DNA of 64,000 bases from JADKIH01 sp031367345. Lineage in GTDB: Bacteria; Bacteroidota; Bacteroidia; AKYH767-A; 2013-40CM-41-45. Below the pieces are notes generated by a model that had not been told where the DNA came from, made no database searches, and saw only the letters and a list, made by a program, of their open reading frames with translations. The stretch spans positions 1-64,000 of the forward strand of contig JANLPR010000045.1 in assembly GCA_031367345.1 (NCBI GenBank). The letters are read 5' to 3'. The translations under genes and the position numbers were made by a program. Below are positions 37,193 through 45,998 of the stretch, in pieces (the first letter of the stretch is position 1; each line of letters begins with the position of its first letter).

Positions 37193-39841
37193 ATGAAGAA
37201 ACTACTACTCACAGCATTTGTAGTCCTGTTTAATTTATCTTTTGCCATCACAGTTTTTGGTCAAGGGAAATTAATTGGGGTTGTCAAAGATAAATCTGGT
37301 AATCCAATTTCCTTCTCTACAGTAATTCTTAATAATTCTAGCTTTGGCGCTATTTCCGGCATTGATGGAACCTACAAAATTGAAGGGATACCTGCCGGAA
37401 CATATACCGCTAAAGCATCTATCGTTGGTTACACTGCAGTAACTAAAGATGTAACAATTGCAGAAAACCAGAATGCTACTGCTGACTTTATTCTAGAAAG
37501 TAGCAATACTCTGAATGAAGTTGTTGTTACCGGTGTTGTAAATCCCCGCTCTGCTTTAGAATCTAGCGTTTCAATCAGCACGCTAAAAACGAATCAAATT
37601 ACCGAAGCTGCGGCTGTTAGTACTTCCGAAATTCTTCGCTCAATTCCAGGCGTTCGTTCTGAGGCTTCAGGTGGTGATGGAAATACAAATATTACTGTTC
37701 GTGGTGTGCCAATTGCCACAGGAGGTTCTAAATATCTTCAACTTTATGAAGATGGCTTACCTGTTCTTCAATTTGGTGATATAGCCTTTGCGACTGCCGA
37801 TATCTTTCTGCGAATAGATAATACGGTGTCTCGGATCGAAGCTATTCGTGGTGGTTCTGCGTCGACCACTGCGAGTAACTCTCCTGCCGGAATCATTAAC
37901 TTTATTTCTAAAACTGGTTCAATCGAAGGCGGGAGTATTGCAACTTCTGTGGGTCTCGACCATCGTATGTTCAGAACAGATTTTGAATATGGTTCTCCTA
38001 TCGGGAATAATATGACATTTCACATTGGCGGTTTTTATCGCAATGGTGATGGCCCACGTACAACAAATTTTACGTCTAACAATGGAGGACAAATAAAAGC
38101 AAACCTTACCAAATATTTTAACAAAGGATATGCTCGTATTTATTTGAAATTCTTGAACGATAGAACTCCTGCTTATATGCCAATGCCTATGAGTGTTTCC
38201 GGAACAAATGCAAGCCCTAATTGGGGAAGTGTTGAAGGATACAATGCCATTCATGGTGCATTGCAAAGTCCATATCTTTTATCAAATATTGGAACCGGTC
38301 CTGATGGATCTGTGCGTCGGAGTAATGTTGCTGATGGTATGCATCCTGTTTCTACGGCTGTTGGTTCTGAAATGGCATTCGAATTAGGAAATGGTTGGAA
38401 TTTAATGAATCGCGCTCGTGTAGCTTTTAATTCAGGTGGTTTTATAGCTCCATTCCCTGCTCAAGTCGGAACTGTAAATGATATTGCAACCGGAATTGCA
38501 GGCGCAGGTTATCATGCATCTTACGCTCTTACAGGTGATGCATTAGGTTCTAACATTAATGGTAATGATCTTTTAATGCGCATGCATTTATTCGATACAC
38601 AACTAAACGACTTCAATAATTTTACAAACGATTTTAATCTTTCTAAAACTATTGGGAAAGCAAAAATCACCGGAGGATTATACAAAGCATATCAAAATAT
38701 TTCGATGTCGTGGTTATGGAACTCGTATTTGACAGATGTAACTGACAAAGGAAGCCAATTGGTTAATCTAACTAATGCTGCCGGCGATACTTCTTTTACA
38801 GATAATGGATTGCTAGCTTACGGTGTTCCTGCTTGGGGCAATTGTTGTCACCGTAATTATGATACTCATTACGATATCACTGCTCCTTATGCAGGTGTGG
38901 AAGTTCAATTGATCGATAAATTAACAGCCGAAGGAAGTGTTCGTTTTGATATTGGAAATGTATCCGGATCATATTCTGGTGGAAATGGTCAAACAAAAGC
39001 TATGGATATAGATGGTGATGGAATTGTTTCTTATGTTGAAAGTAATGTAGCAACTGTAAATAATTCTAAACCTCATCCGGTAAATTATAATTATAACTAT
39101 ACTTCATATTCTATCGGCGTTAATTATTCCTTGAATAATAGTTCTGCTGTTTTTGCTCGTTATAGTAAAGGCGGAAGAGCAAATGCTGATCGCTTATTAT
39201 TTGGTCCGTATATTTTGGCCAATGGAAAAGCTGCTGCTGGTTTGAGTTCTGATATGGTAGGCCAAGCCGAATTGGGTTACAAACTTCGTTCAAAGAATAT
39301 ATTATTCAATGCAACAGGTTTTATGGCTACAACTGAAGAACAAAATTATGAAGCAACAACTCAAAAAAGTGTTAACCGTACCTATGAAGCTACAGGTGTT
39401 GAATTGGATGGAGATGTAATCATTAAGAAATTCGATATTCGTGCCGGTGTAACTTTTACGCAAGCAAAAATAAAGAAGGATGTTTTATCTCCACTCTTAG
39501 TTGGAAATAAATCTCGTCGCCAGGCTGCTGTTATCTTTAATTTAACTCCTACTTACCGTACAGATAAATATGCTATCGGATTAACAATCATCGGAACTAC
39601 TTCTTCATATACTCAAGACGATAACAAATTAGTTATGCCTGGTTATGCTTACGTAAATGGCTTCGTAACATTCGACATCACAAAAAATTTATTGCTTGGT
39701 GTTAGTGGTAATAATTTATTTGATCAAATAGGCGTTACTGAATCAGAAGAAGGTTCAATTAAGGAAGGGACTACCAATGTTGTGCGTGCCCGTTCTATTG
39801 CCGGACGGTCTGCTTCGGTTTCTTTGAAATTTAACTTCTAA
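37193..39841 (+). CDS. TonB-dependent receptor of the sugar locus
   Basis: Outer-membrane importer of 882 aa: signal peptide (ITVFGQ), carboxypeptidase-regulatory-like domain at about 25-105 (GKLIGVVKDKSGNPISFSTV), plug at about 110-235 (LNEVVVTGVVNPRSALESS, LRSIPGVRSEASGGDGNTN, IEAIRGGSASTTASNSPAG), then a barrel to the terminal SVSLKFNF. An EF-hand-like loop, DIDGDGIVSYVE, lies near residue 605. There is no SusD partner. The locus (LacI, TonB receptor, hydrolase, SLC45 transporter) resembles maltodextrin or sucrose uptake sets, so a glucoside is the probable cargo. A terminator-like hairpin follows 60 bp after the stop. Confidence 0.9.
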   Translation: MKKLLLTAFVVLFNLSFAITVFGQGKLIGVVKDKSGNPISFSTVILNNSSFGAISGIDGTYKIEGIPAGTYTAKASIVGYTAVTKDVTIAENQNATADFILESSNTLNEVVVTGVVNPRSALESSVSISTLKTNQITEAAAVSTSEILRSIPGVRSEASGGDGNTNITVRGVPIATGGSKYLQLYEDGLPVLQFGDIAFATADIFLRIDNTVSRIEAIRGGSASTTASNSPAGIINFISKTGSIEGGSIATSVGLDHRMFRTDFEYGSPIGNNMTFHIGGFYRNGDGPRTTNFTSNNGGQIKANLTKYFNKGYARIYLKFLNDRTPAYMPMPMSVSGTNASPNWGSVEGYNAIHGALQSPYLLSNIGTGPDGSVRRSNVADGMHPVSTAVGSEMAFELGNGWNLMNRARVAFNSGGFIAPFPAQVGTVNDIATGIAGAGYHASYALTGDALGSNINGNDLLMRMHLFDTQLNDFNNFTNDFNLSKTIGKAKITGGLYKAYQNISMSWLWNSYLTDVTDKGSQLVNLTNAAGDTSFTDNGLLAYGVPAWGNCCHRNYDTHYDITAPYAGVEVQLIDKLTAEGSVRFDIGNVSGSYSGGNGQTKAMDIDGDGIVSYVESNVATVNNSKPHPVNYNYNYTSYSIGVNYSLNNSSAVFARYSKGGRANADRLLFGPYILANGKAAAGLSSDMVGQAELGYKLRSKNILFNATGFMATTEEQNYEATTQKSVNRTYEATGVELDGDVIIKKFDIRAGVTFTQAKIKKDVLSPLLVGNKSRRQAAVIFNLTPTYRTDKYAIGLTIIGTTSSYTQDDNKLVMPGYAYVNGFVTFDITKNLLLGVSGNNLFDQIGVTESEEGSIKEGTTNVVRARSIAGRSASVSLKFNF

Positions 39842-39901
39842 CTATATCTGAATTGAATAGATCAAAAAATTTGGGATTAATAACAATAGTTTGGTAAAGC
39901 T

Positions 39902-39936
39902 AAGCGGGGCAAGGTGAATCTTGTTCCGCTTTTTTC
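39902..39936 (+). terminator. Terminator between the TonB receptor and hydrolase genes
   Basis: A 12-bp stem with two G-U pairs (39902-39913 with 39920-39931, 6-nt loop) followed by TTTTTT. It may cap the receptor transcript and lower expression of the downstream genes. Confidence 0.75.
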
Positions 39937-39949
39937 TCTAATATAAAAA

Positions 39950-41143
39950 ATGAAAATACCTGATAAAATTATTTCTGAAGCATGGAATGTAATTGAAAAG
40001 GCTACCAATCCATTTGGATTGATGGCCACTTCAACGGCAAGAGATAACTATGCTCGGGTGTGGAGTCGCGATAGTGTAATTACAGGACTGGCAGGAATAT
40101 ATAATGATCACGATAATACCATTGCTGCATTAAAAAAATCATTAATTAATTTACAAAAATATCAATCTGTTCACGGGCAAATACCTTCCAATATTACTTG
40201 TGAGGAAAATCCCAAAGTTAGTTATGGTAAATTAACCGGAAGAATTGATGCTACTAGTTGGTGGATCATTGGCGTAGCTTCTTATGGCCTATATGCAAAT
40301 GATCAGGAATTTATTGATCAAATGTTTCCGGCTGTTGAAAAAGCATTTCAAATACTTGAAGTGTGGGAGATGAATGGTAGAGGACTTATCTATACTCCAC
40401 TTTCAGGCAATTGGGCCGATGAATATATAAGCGAAGGATATGTTCTCTACGATCAGTTGCTAAGAATTTGGGCTCTAAGATTGTGTGCTAAACTGTATAA
40501 AAAAAATGAATTCGATTCTAAAGCAAAATTTTATTCTCAATTGGTTTTAGATAATTTCTATTCTAATTCTAACGCTGCTAATTATCATCCGGATGCTTTT
40601 GAAAAATTAAAAGCAAATAACGATGCCCATCTTTGGTTTAGCTTAAATGCCAATGGGTACGATACGAGATTCGACATGGCAGCAAATGCAATCGCGTTGT
40701 TATTGCAACTTCACCCGGAACCGGAAAGATTGGAAAAGTATTTGTTAGAATTGGCGACTGAAACAGGTAGTTGGATGCTTCCGGTATTTTATCCCGTAAT
40801 TAAGAAAGGAGATCCTAAATGGGAATTGCTAAGCACTAATTATAGTTTCTCTTTCAAAAACGAACCATATCATTTTCATAACGGAGGATCATGGCCCGTG
40901 TTTCTAGGTATGCTGGTGCTTGGCCTAAAATCAAATGGCTTAAATAATGCCGCTGAAAATATTAGTAAAGCACTTGTCGAATCTTTAGAAGCTGAATCAA
41001 ACGGTATTTTTCATGAGTATTGGTCAACCGATAAATATAGGCCTTCAGGAAATACCAATATGTGTTTTTCTGCTTCAGGTGTACTTTTAATTGAAGGTGT
41101 TTCTAATTTAAATCAACTTAGTTTATACAAATATTTTCTATGA
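39950..41143 (+). CDS. Cytoplasmic glycoside hydrolase, six-hairpin (alpha/alpha)6 type
   Basis: A 397-aa protein without a signal peptide. The sequence has an (alpha/alpha)6-barrel pattern: YARVWSRDSVITGLAGIYN, VSYGKLTGRIDATSWWIIGVAS, LIYTPLSGNWADEYISEG, NANGYDTRFDMAANAIALLLQ and YHFHNGGSWPVFLGML. Such motifs occur in amylo-alpha-1,6-glucosidases and GH100-type neutral invertases; the Asp in WSRDS and the Asp-Glu in NWADEY are the best catalytic candidates. Substrate is likely an alpha-glucoside such as sucrose or a maltooligosaccharide brought in by the MFS carrier two genes on. Its stop overlaps the kinase start by 4 bp. Confidence 0.75.
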   Translation: MKIPDKIISEAWNVIEKATNPFGLMATSTARDNYARVWSRDSVITGLAGIYNDHDNTIAALKKSLINLQKYQSVHGQIPSNITCEENPKVSYGKLTGRIDATSWWIIGVASYGLYANDQEFIDQMFPAVEKAFQILEVWEMNGRGLIYTPLSGNWADEYISEGYVLYDQLLRIWALRLCAKLYKKNEFDSKAKFYSQLVLDNFYSNSNAANYHPDAFEKLKANNDAHLWFSLNANGYDTRFDMAANAIALLLQLHPEPERLEKYLLELATETGSWMLPVFYPVIKKGDPKWELLSTNYSFSFKNEPYHFHNGGSWPVFLGMLVLGLKSNGLNNAAENISKALVESLEAESNGIFHEYWSTDKYRPSGNTNMCFSASGVLLIEGVSNLNQLSLYKYFL

Positions 41144-41775
41144 TTGGTGATATCATAACTATAAGAGATGAATATTTTTCGACAGCTGAAACAATTCTTT
41201 CGTTGTTAGATAAAAATAATTTTCCTAAAGTTTTCGCTATTGGCGGAGAATCGGGAAGTGGAAAGTCTGTCACTTCTATTTGTCTACAAAAAAGGCTGAA
41301 AGAGAATGGAGTCTCAGCATTTATATTGCACATCGACGATTATTTTATTTACCCTCCTATAACCAACCATGATCGTAGAGTTGAAAATATTGAAAGAGTT
41401 GGTGAATTTGAAGTAAACTTGACTTTGTTACAAAAAAATGTTAATTCATTTCTAGATGGAGAAGAGTTTTTAGAAAAGCCTATCGTAAATTACAGACTTA
41501 ATCAGATCTTGTCGGAACAAATTAATTTGAGTGCTTATAGGTGTTTGATAATTGAAGGAACTTATTCGTTTAGTTTAAAGAATATTGATTGCTATATTTT
41601 TATGGATAGAACATATAAAGAAACTTATTTGCAGCGAAAGGAACGTGGACGAGAACAAGAAAGTGATTTTATTGAAGACGTTTTAGCTATTGAACATAAA
41701 ATTATTAGACCTAATAGAGAGAAAGCAAATTTTATAGTTTTGGCTGATTACAGTGTAATTCAAGTAACAGATTGA
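41140..41775 (+). CDS. Uridine-kinase-like P-loop kinase of the sugar locus
   Basis: A 211-aa P-loop kinase of the uridine kinase/phosphoribulokinase family: Walker A GGESGSGKS at about 34-42, FILHIDDYFIYPPITNHD with the substrate-binding acidic pair at about 67, a LIIEGTYSF Walker-B-like strand at about 147, and a lid segment FMDRTYKETYLQRKERGREQ. Family members phosphorylate nucleosides, pantothenate or sugars. It overlaps the hydrolase gene (ATGA) and precedes the transporter by 1 bp, so it belongs to the pathway; phosphorylation of a sugar released by the hydrolase is inferred. Sugar kinases of this fold are uncommon in such loci. Confidence 0.82.
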   Translation: MIGDIITIRDEYFSTAETILSLLDKNNFPKVFAIGGESGSGKSVTSICLQKRLKENGVSAFILHIDDYFIYPPITNHDRRVENIERVGEFEVNLTLLQKNVNSFLDGEEFLEKPIVNYRLNQILSEQINLSAYRCLIIEGTYSFSLKNIDCYIFMDRTYKETYLQRKERGREQESDFIEDVLAIEHKIIRPNREKANFIVLADYSVIQVTD

Positions 41776-41776
41776 A

Positions 41777-43087
41777 ATGAATAAACCGCAATTAAGCTTT
41801 TGGCAAATTATTAATATGAATGTCGGCTTCTTCGGTATTCAATATAGTTTTGGATTGCAACAAACAGCAATCAATCCTATTTATAGTTTTCTTCATGCAA
41901 CACCCGAGCAATTACCCTTACTCAATTTAGCCGGACCCATGACAGGCTTACTTATTCAGCCAATCATTGGCGCTATGAGTGATCGTACTTGGAGCTTGCG
42001 ATGGGGCAGGAGAAAGCCCTACATGTTAATTGGGGCTATCCTTTGCAGTTTATGTTTATTTGTTTATCCTCTGAGTAGTTCGTTGTGGATGGCTGTTGGT
42101 CTCCTCTGGATTTTAGATGCAGCGAACAATACAACGATGGAACCATACCGTGCTCTTATTGCAGATAAACTACCATCCAATCAAGTTCCTACTGGCTTTT
42201 TATCTCAAAGTTTTTTTACCGGCTTAGGCATCACACTTGCAAATGTTTCGTTGTATTTATTTCAACGTAGTATTCATGGCTCTTCACATTCTGGAATTCC
42301 TTATTGGGTGTACGGTTCATTTTTTATTGGTGGATTTTTTTCCATTACTACAGTTTTATGGTCGTTATATCGAACAAAAGAAATTCCTCCAACAGAAAGA
42401 GAGTGGGCGCGATTAAAAACTCAGCCGAAAGGATTTATGGAACCACTTAAAGATATATTCGTTTCATTGAAAGAAATGCCAAAGCCTATGCAGCAGTTAG
42501 CTGTAGTTTATTTATTTCAATGGTATGCATTGTTTTGTTATTGGCAGTATATTTCTCATAGTATCGCTCTCTCTGTTTGGAATACAAGCTCAGAATTGAA
42601 TCCGGAATTGTATGGTGAGGCCGCAGGGTGGACAGGATTGGTAAATGGATTTTATAATGTAGTAACTTTTTTAACTGCTTTTCTTTTAGTGCGATTTGCA
42701 AAAAAATATTCTGCAAAAATTGTACATGCCGTTTGTTTATTGTTGGCTGCTATCTCACTCGCAATCTTACCGTCAATCCATAATAAATATTATCTCTTTG
42801 CACCAATGATTGGGTTTGGTATAGCATGGGCCAGCATCATGGGCGTACCTTATATAATGATGTTGAAATGTATTCCTTCTAAAAAGTTTGGTGTTTATAT
42901 GGGTATTATTAACATGATGATTGTAATCCCAATGATTATTCAAACACTTACTTTCGGAAGTATTTATAAGTATCTGTTAAATAGTAATCCTTGTAATGCA
43001 ATCTACTTTGCAGGTGCTTGTTTGCTTATTGCTTCTCTATTAGTCTTAAGAATAACTGAAGCAAAGCAAATAGTATCGGAAGAGTAA
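41777..43087 (+). CDS. SLC45-type sugar/cation symporter (MFS)
   Basis: Twelve-helix inner-membrane transporter of the GPH/SLC45 (sucrose/maltose symporter) family. Seen: FGIQYSFGLQQTAINPIYSF in helix 1, the loop motif SDRTWSLRWGRRKPYMLIG between helices 2 and 3, and the MGVPYIMMLKCIPSKKFGVYMG segment in the C-terminal half, all typical of MFS disaccharide carriers. Length 436 aa. It starts 1 bp after the kinase stop and closes the hydrolase-kinase-transporter unit, with convergent tyrS beyond. It moves the disaccharide from the periplasm to the cytoplasmic hydrolase. Confidence 0.9.
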   Translation: MNKPQLSFWQIINMNVGFFGIQYSFGLQQTAINPIYSFLHATPEQLPLLNLAGPMTGLLIQPIIGAMSDRTWSLRWGRRKPYMLIGAILCSLCLFVYPLSSSLWMAVGLLWILDAANNTTMEPYRALIADKLPSNQVPTGFLSQSFFTGLGITLANVSLYLFQRSIHGSSHSGIPYWVYGSFFIGGFFSITTVLWSLYRTKEIPPTEREWARLKTQPKGFMEPLKDIFVSLKEMPKPMQQLAVVYLFQWYALFCYWQYISHSIALSVWNTSSELNPELYGEAAGWTGLVNGFYNVVTFLTAFLLVRFAKKYSAKIVHAVCLLLAAISLAILPSIHNKYYLFAPMIGFGIAWASIMGVPYIMMLKCIPSKKFGVYMGIINMMIVIPMIIQTLTFGSIYKYLLNSNPCNAIYFAGACLLIASLLVLRITEAKQIVSEE

Positions 43088-43088
43088 G

Positions 43089-43114
43089 TGAAAATAAATT
43101 CAGATTTATTTTCA
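43089..43114. terminator. AT-rich hairpin between convergent MFS and tyrS genes
   Basis: A perfect 11-bp stem (tgaaaataaat/atttattttca, 4-nt loop). Possible bidirectional terminator, weak because it is AT-only and lacks a long T-run. Confidence 0.4.
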
Positions 43115-43147
43115 ACCTAAAAAATTCAGTGAATAAACACCGGCTGA

Positions 43148-44434
43148 TTATTCTACTGTCACCAAATAATAATTCTTCTTTCCTTTTTGAGCTAAAATAT
43201 ATTTTCCCTTCATTAAATGTTCGGACGTTACGTTCAAGTCTGGATCTTCTACTTTCGATTTGTTTAATAATACTCCTCCTCCAACCAACATTTTTCTTGC
43301 CTCGCCTCTGGAAGAGAAAATTTCAGTTTTGTCAGATAAAAACTCAATGATATTGATTCCGGTCGTTATTTCTGATTTTGAAATTTTTACTTGAGGCACA
43401 CCCTCAAAAATAGAAAGCAAATCGATTTCTGATAAATTGATTAGTGTTTCTGTCGTGCCTTTGCCGAATAATATTTCTGAAGCTTCTGCTGCAGCCTGTA
43501 AATCTTTTTCTGAATGTACGCGAATAGTAATTTCATTTGCCAATTCTTTCTGTAATAAACGAAAATGAGGTGCTTTTGTATGTTCTTCTTCTATTGCCTC
43601 AACTTCTTCTTTTGTTTTCAATGAAAATATTCTGATGTAATTTTTGGAATCATCATCCGAACTATTTAACCAAAATTGATAAAATTTATACGGTGATGTT
43701 CGCTTTGCATCTAGCCAAACATTTCCTCCTTCTGATTTTCCAAATTTAGTTCCATCTGCTTTTTTGATCAATGGCGTCGTTAATGCAAACGCTTCTCCTC
43801 CATCTTTTCGGCGAATTAATTCTGTACCGGTAACTATATTTCCCCATTGATCGGACCCGCCCATCTGTAATTTGATGTTGTGATGTTTCCATAAATAGTA
43901 AAAATCATATCCTTGTACTAACTGATATGAAAACTCTGTAAAAGACATTCCTGTTTCTAATCTCGATTGAACAGAATCTTTCGCCAACATATAATTTATC
44001 GAAATATGCTTCCCAACATCGCGGATAAATTCCAAAAAACTAAAACCCTTGAACCAATCGTAGTTGTTCACTATCTCTGCTGAATTTTCACCGCAATTAA
44101 AATCGAGAAATTTTTCCAATTGCTTTTTTTGACTTTGCAAATTGTGTTGAAGTGTTTCTTCGTTTAACAAATTTCGTTCTTGCGATTTACCTGATGGATC
44201 GCCTACCATTCCTGTAGCTCCCCCAACCAATGCAATTGGCTTGTGTCCGGCTTTTTGAAAATGAAGTAACGTCATTACCTGAACCAGATTGCCAACTCCT
44301 AAAGAATCTGCTGTAGGATCAAATCCAATATATCCTGTAACCATTTCAGAATTAAGCAATTCCTCTGTCCCAGGCATCATGTCATGAAGCATCCCTCGCC
44401 AACGTAATTCGTCAATAAATTTTTTCATTTTCAT
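43148..44434 (-). CDS. tyrS: Tyrosyl-tRNA synthetase
   Basis: Class I aminoacyl-tRNA synthetase charging tRNA-Tyr (428 aa). Seen: GFDPTADSL followed by GVGN (46-49) where other TyrRS carry HIGH, then GHKPIALVGGATGMVGDPSGK, the tyrosine-binding region around YDFYYLWKHHNIKLQMGGSDQ, KFGKSEGG in place of KMSKS, and a C-terminal S4-like RNA-binding domain (about 360-428, ARKMLVGGGVLLNKSKVEDP). Both histidines of the HIGH signature are therefore Gly and Asn here. The rest is intact, so it is believed functional. It stands alone on the minus strand. Confidence 0.95.
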   Translation of the reverse strand: MKMKKFIDELRWRGMLHDMMPGTEELLNSEMVTGYIGFDPTADSLGVGNLVQVMTLLHFQKAGHKPIALVGGATGMVGDPSGKSQERNLLNEETLQHNLQSQKKQLEKFLDFNCGENSAEIVNNYDWFKGFSFLEFIRDVGKHISINYMLAKDSVQSRLETGMSFTEFSYQLVQGYDFYYLWKHHNIKLQMGGSDQWGNIVTGTELIRRKDGGEAFALTTPLIKKADGTKFGKSEGGNVWLDAKRTSPYKFYQFWLNSSDDDSKNYIRIFSLKTKEEVEAIEEEHTKAPHFRLLQKELANEITIRVHSEKDLQAAAEASEILFGKGTTETLINLSEIDLLSIFEGVPQVKISKSEITTGINIIEFLSDKTEIFSSRGEARKMLVGGGVLLNKSKVEDPDLNVTSEHLMKGKYILAQKGKKNYYLVTVE

Positions 44435-44545
44435 CGTGTGAAGATACTTTCATCGATTGAATTAACAAATAGTATTAAGTCGATTTGATTGAATTAATCT
44501 GCATCGGAAATTGGTTCGCTCTTCCATCTCCTACTTGTTTTCGCG

Positions 44546-44553
44546 TATCTTTG
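44546..44553 (+). promoter_or_regulatory. TAnnTTTG -7 promoter element of the epimerase gene
   Basis: TATCTTTG is 6 nt before ATG 44560. The longer open frame from 44485 would begin upstream of this promoter, so 44560 is chosen. Confidence 0.5.
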
Positions 44554-44559
44554 GAGGCT

Positions 44560-45552
44560 ATGATCCTTATTACAGGTGCAACAGGATTGGTCGGGGCCAG
44601 ATTACTATTCGACCTTTCTAAAGATAAAAAGATTCGTGCTTTGCGTCGTACTACATCTAAGATTGATGTTGTAGAACGAATTTTTTCTGAAGATACACTT
44701 CGATTAAATAATGTTGAATGGGTAGAGGGTGATTTGAATGATTTATTTTCATTGCAAGATGCCCTCACCGATATAGATGTGGTTTATCATGCTGCTGCTT
44801 TTATTTCATTTTTGCCTTCTGATCGTAAAATGATGATGAAAGTAAATGTTGAAGGCACAGCAAATCTTATCAATCTCTGTTTGGAAAATAAGATTAAACG
44901 ATTTTGTCATATTAGTTCTGTTGCAGCATTGGGTCGTATAGCAGGAAAATCTGCAATCGATGAAAATGTAGTTTGGAAAACTTCTTCTGAAAATTCAAAT
45001 TACGCAATTAGTAAGTATTGTGGTGAACAAGAAGTATGGCGAGGGATTGAAGAAGGACTTAGTGCTTTTATTGTTAATCCGAGTATTATTATAGGTCCTG
45101 GCGATTGGCATTCAGGAAGTACACAAATGTTTTTAAGTGTGTTTAAAGGATTAAAATTTTATACGAATGGAAGTACTGGTTTTGTAGATTATCGTGATGT
45201 TTCCAAATGTGCTATTGATTTAATGGTAAAAGGAATTAGCGGACAACGTTATATTCTTAATGGTGAAAATTTACCATATCGCAAAGTGTTTACATTGATT
45301 GCTGAAAATTTAAAGAAGCCGATTCCTACAATTGAGGTGACACCTTTTTTAGCGGAGGTCGGTTGGAGAATGGAAGCATTGAGGAGTTTGGTAACTCGTA
45401 AAAAATCTTTAATTACCAAAGAGACTGCAAGAAATGGAAATATGCATTGGCAATACAATAGCGAAAAAGTGAAAAACGAATTGGGAATTGATTTTATAGC
45501 CATCTCAAATGCCGTGAAGCATACTGCAGAAATATTAATTGACAACTTTTAA
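44560..45552 (+). CDS. NAD-dependent epimerase/dehydratase family protein
   Basis: Extended short-chain dehydrogenase of 330 aa. The Rossmann motif GATGLVGARLLFDL opens the protein (about 6-19), followed by DLSKDKKIRALRRTTS, HAAAFISFLPSDRKM at about 85 and the catalytic YAISKYCGE (Tyr/Lys pair at about 145-149). The family oxidises or epimerises sugar nucleotides, sterols or dihydroflavonols; the absence of a sugar operon nearby leaves the substrate open. ATG 44560 follows a GGAGG by two bases and a -7 element, and starts directly with the Rossmann motif. Confidence 0.88.
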   Translation: MILITGATGLVGARLLFDLSKDKKIRALRRTTSKIDVVERIFSEDTLRLNNVEWVEGDLNDLFSLQDALTDIDVVYHAAAFISFLPSDRKMMMKVNVEGTANLINLCLENKIKRFCHISSVAALGRIAGKSAIDENVVWKTSSENSNYAISKYCGEQEVWRGIEEGLSAFIVNPSIIIGPGDWHSGSTQMFLSVFKGLKFYTNGSTGFVDYRDVSKCAIDLMVKGISGQRYILNGENLPYRKVFTLIAENLKKPIPTIEVTPFLAEVGWRMEALRSLVTRKKSLITKETARNGNMHWQYNSEKVKNELGIDFIAISNAVKHTAEILIDNF

Positions 45553-45653
45553 TTGAGATTTAACAATCAAAAATTAAAAGTATAGAGAAAGTGGAGGTGT
45601 ATTAGCTGGTTTTTTTTATTTCGTAATTAAAGGGTAATTATTTTAGTAATGTA

Positions 45654-45995
45654 TTATCTCAATTCGCTTTCGCTTTGTATTTTACTGAGATCAACTAAAA
45701 CTGAATCATACACTTCTTGCAATAGCTCCGGGTTTTCCGAGTAGAAAGTTAAACTTTTAATAAATTCGGATCTTTTTATTTGGTGACTCTTCAAAATATA
45801 TTCGATATATTCTTTGTTGTTGTAAATAGCAGAATCAACCATTGAGCCGTTTCCTGCCGCTGCTTGAGCAAGATGAAAATCTGTAAGTAAAAGTTTCATT
45901 TCTTGCATAGAAATAATAGTAGCAGGAACTTCTGTTTTCTTTTTTCCACAAGCAAATAAAGAAATTAAAAAAAGTAAATAAATAATATTTTTCAT
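45654..45995 (-). CDS. DUF4296 lipoprotein
   Basis: A 113-aa lipoprotein with signal ending LFAC (Cys16), followed by the DUF4296 helical core (MKLLLTDFHLAQAAAG, YNNKEYIEYILKSHQIKRSEF, SLTFYSENPELLQEVYDSVL). DUF4296 is a Bacteroidota-restricted family of unknown function. It lies 3 bp after the dihydroorotase stop, so it is the last gene of a GT-pyrC-DUF4296 transcript. The pattern of a short lipoprotein following pyrC recurs in the phylum. No function can be proposed beyond envelope localisation. Confidence 0.85.
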   Translation of the reverse strand: MKNIIYLLFLISLFACGKKKTEVPATIISMQEMKLLLTDFHLAQAAAGNGSMVDSAIYNNKEYIEYILKSHQIKRSEFIKSLTFYSENPELLQEVYDSVLVDLSKIQSESELR

Positions 45996-45998
45996 TCG

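Noticed and set aside
36055..43087. Polysaccharide-utilisation locus of SusCD type
   Set aside because: No SusD-like protein and no extracellular hydrolase; the hydrolase lacks a signal peptide, so it is treated as a disaccharide/oligosaccharide locus.
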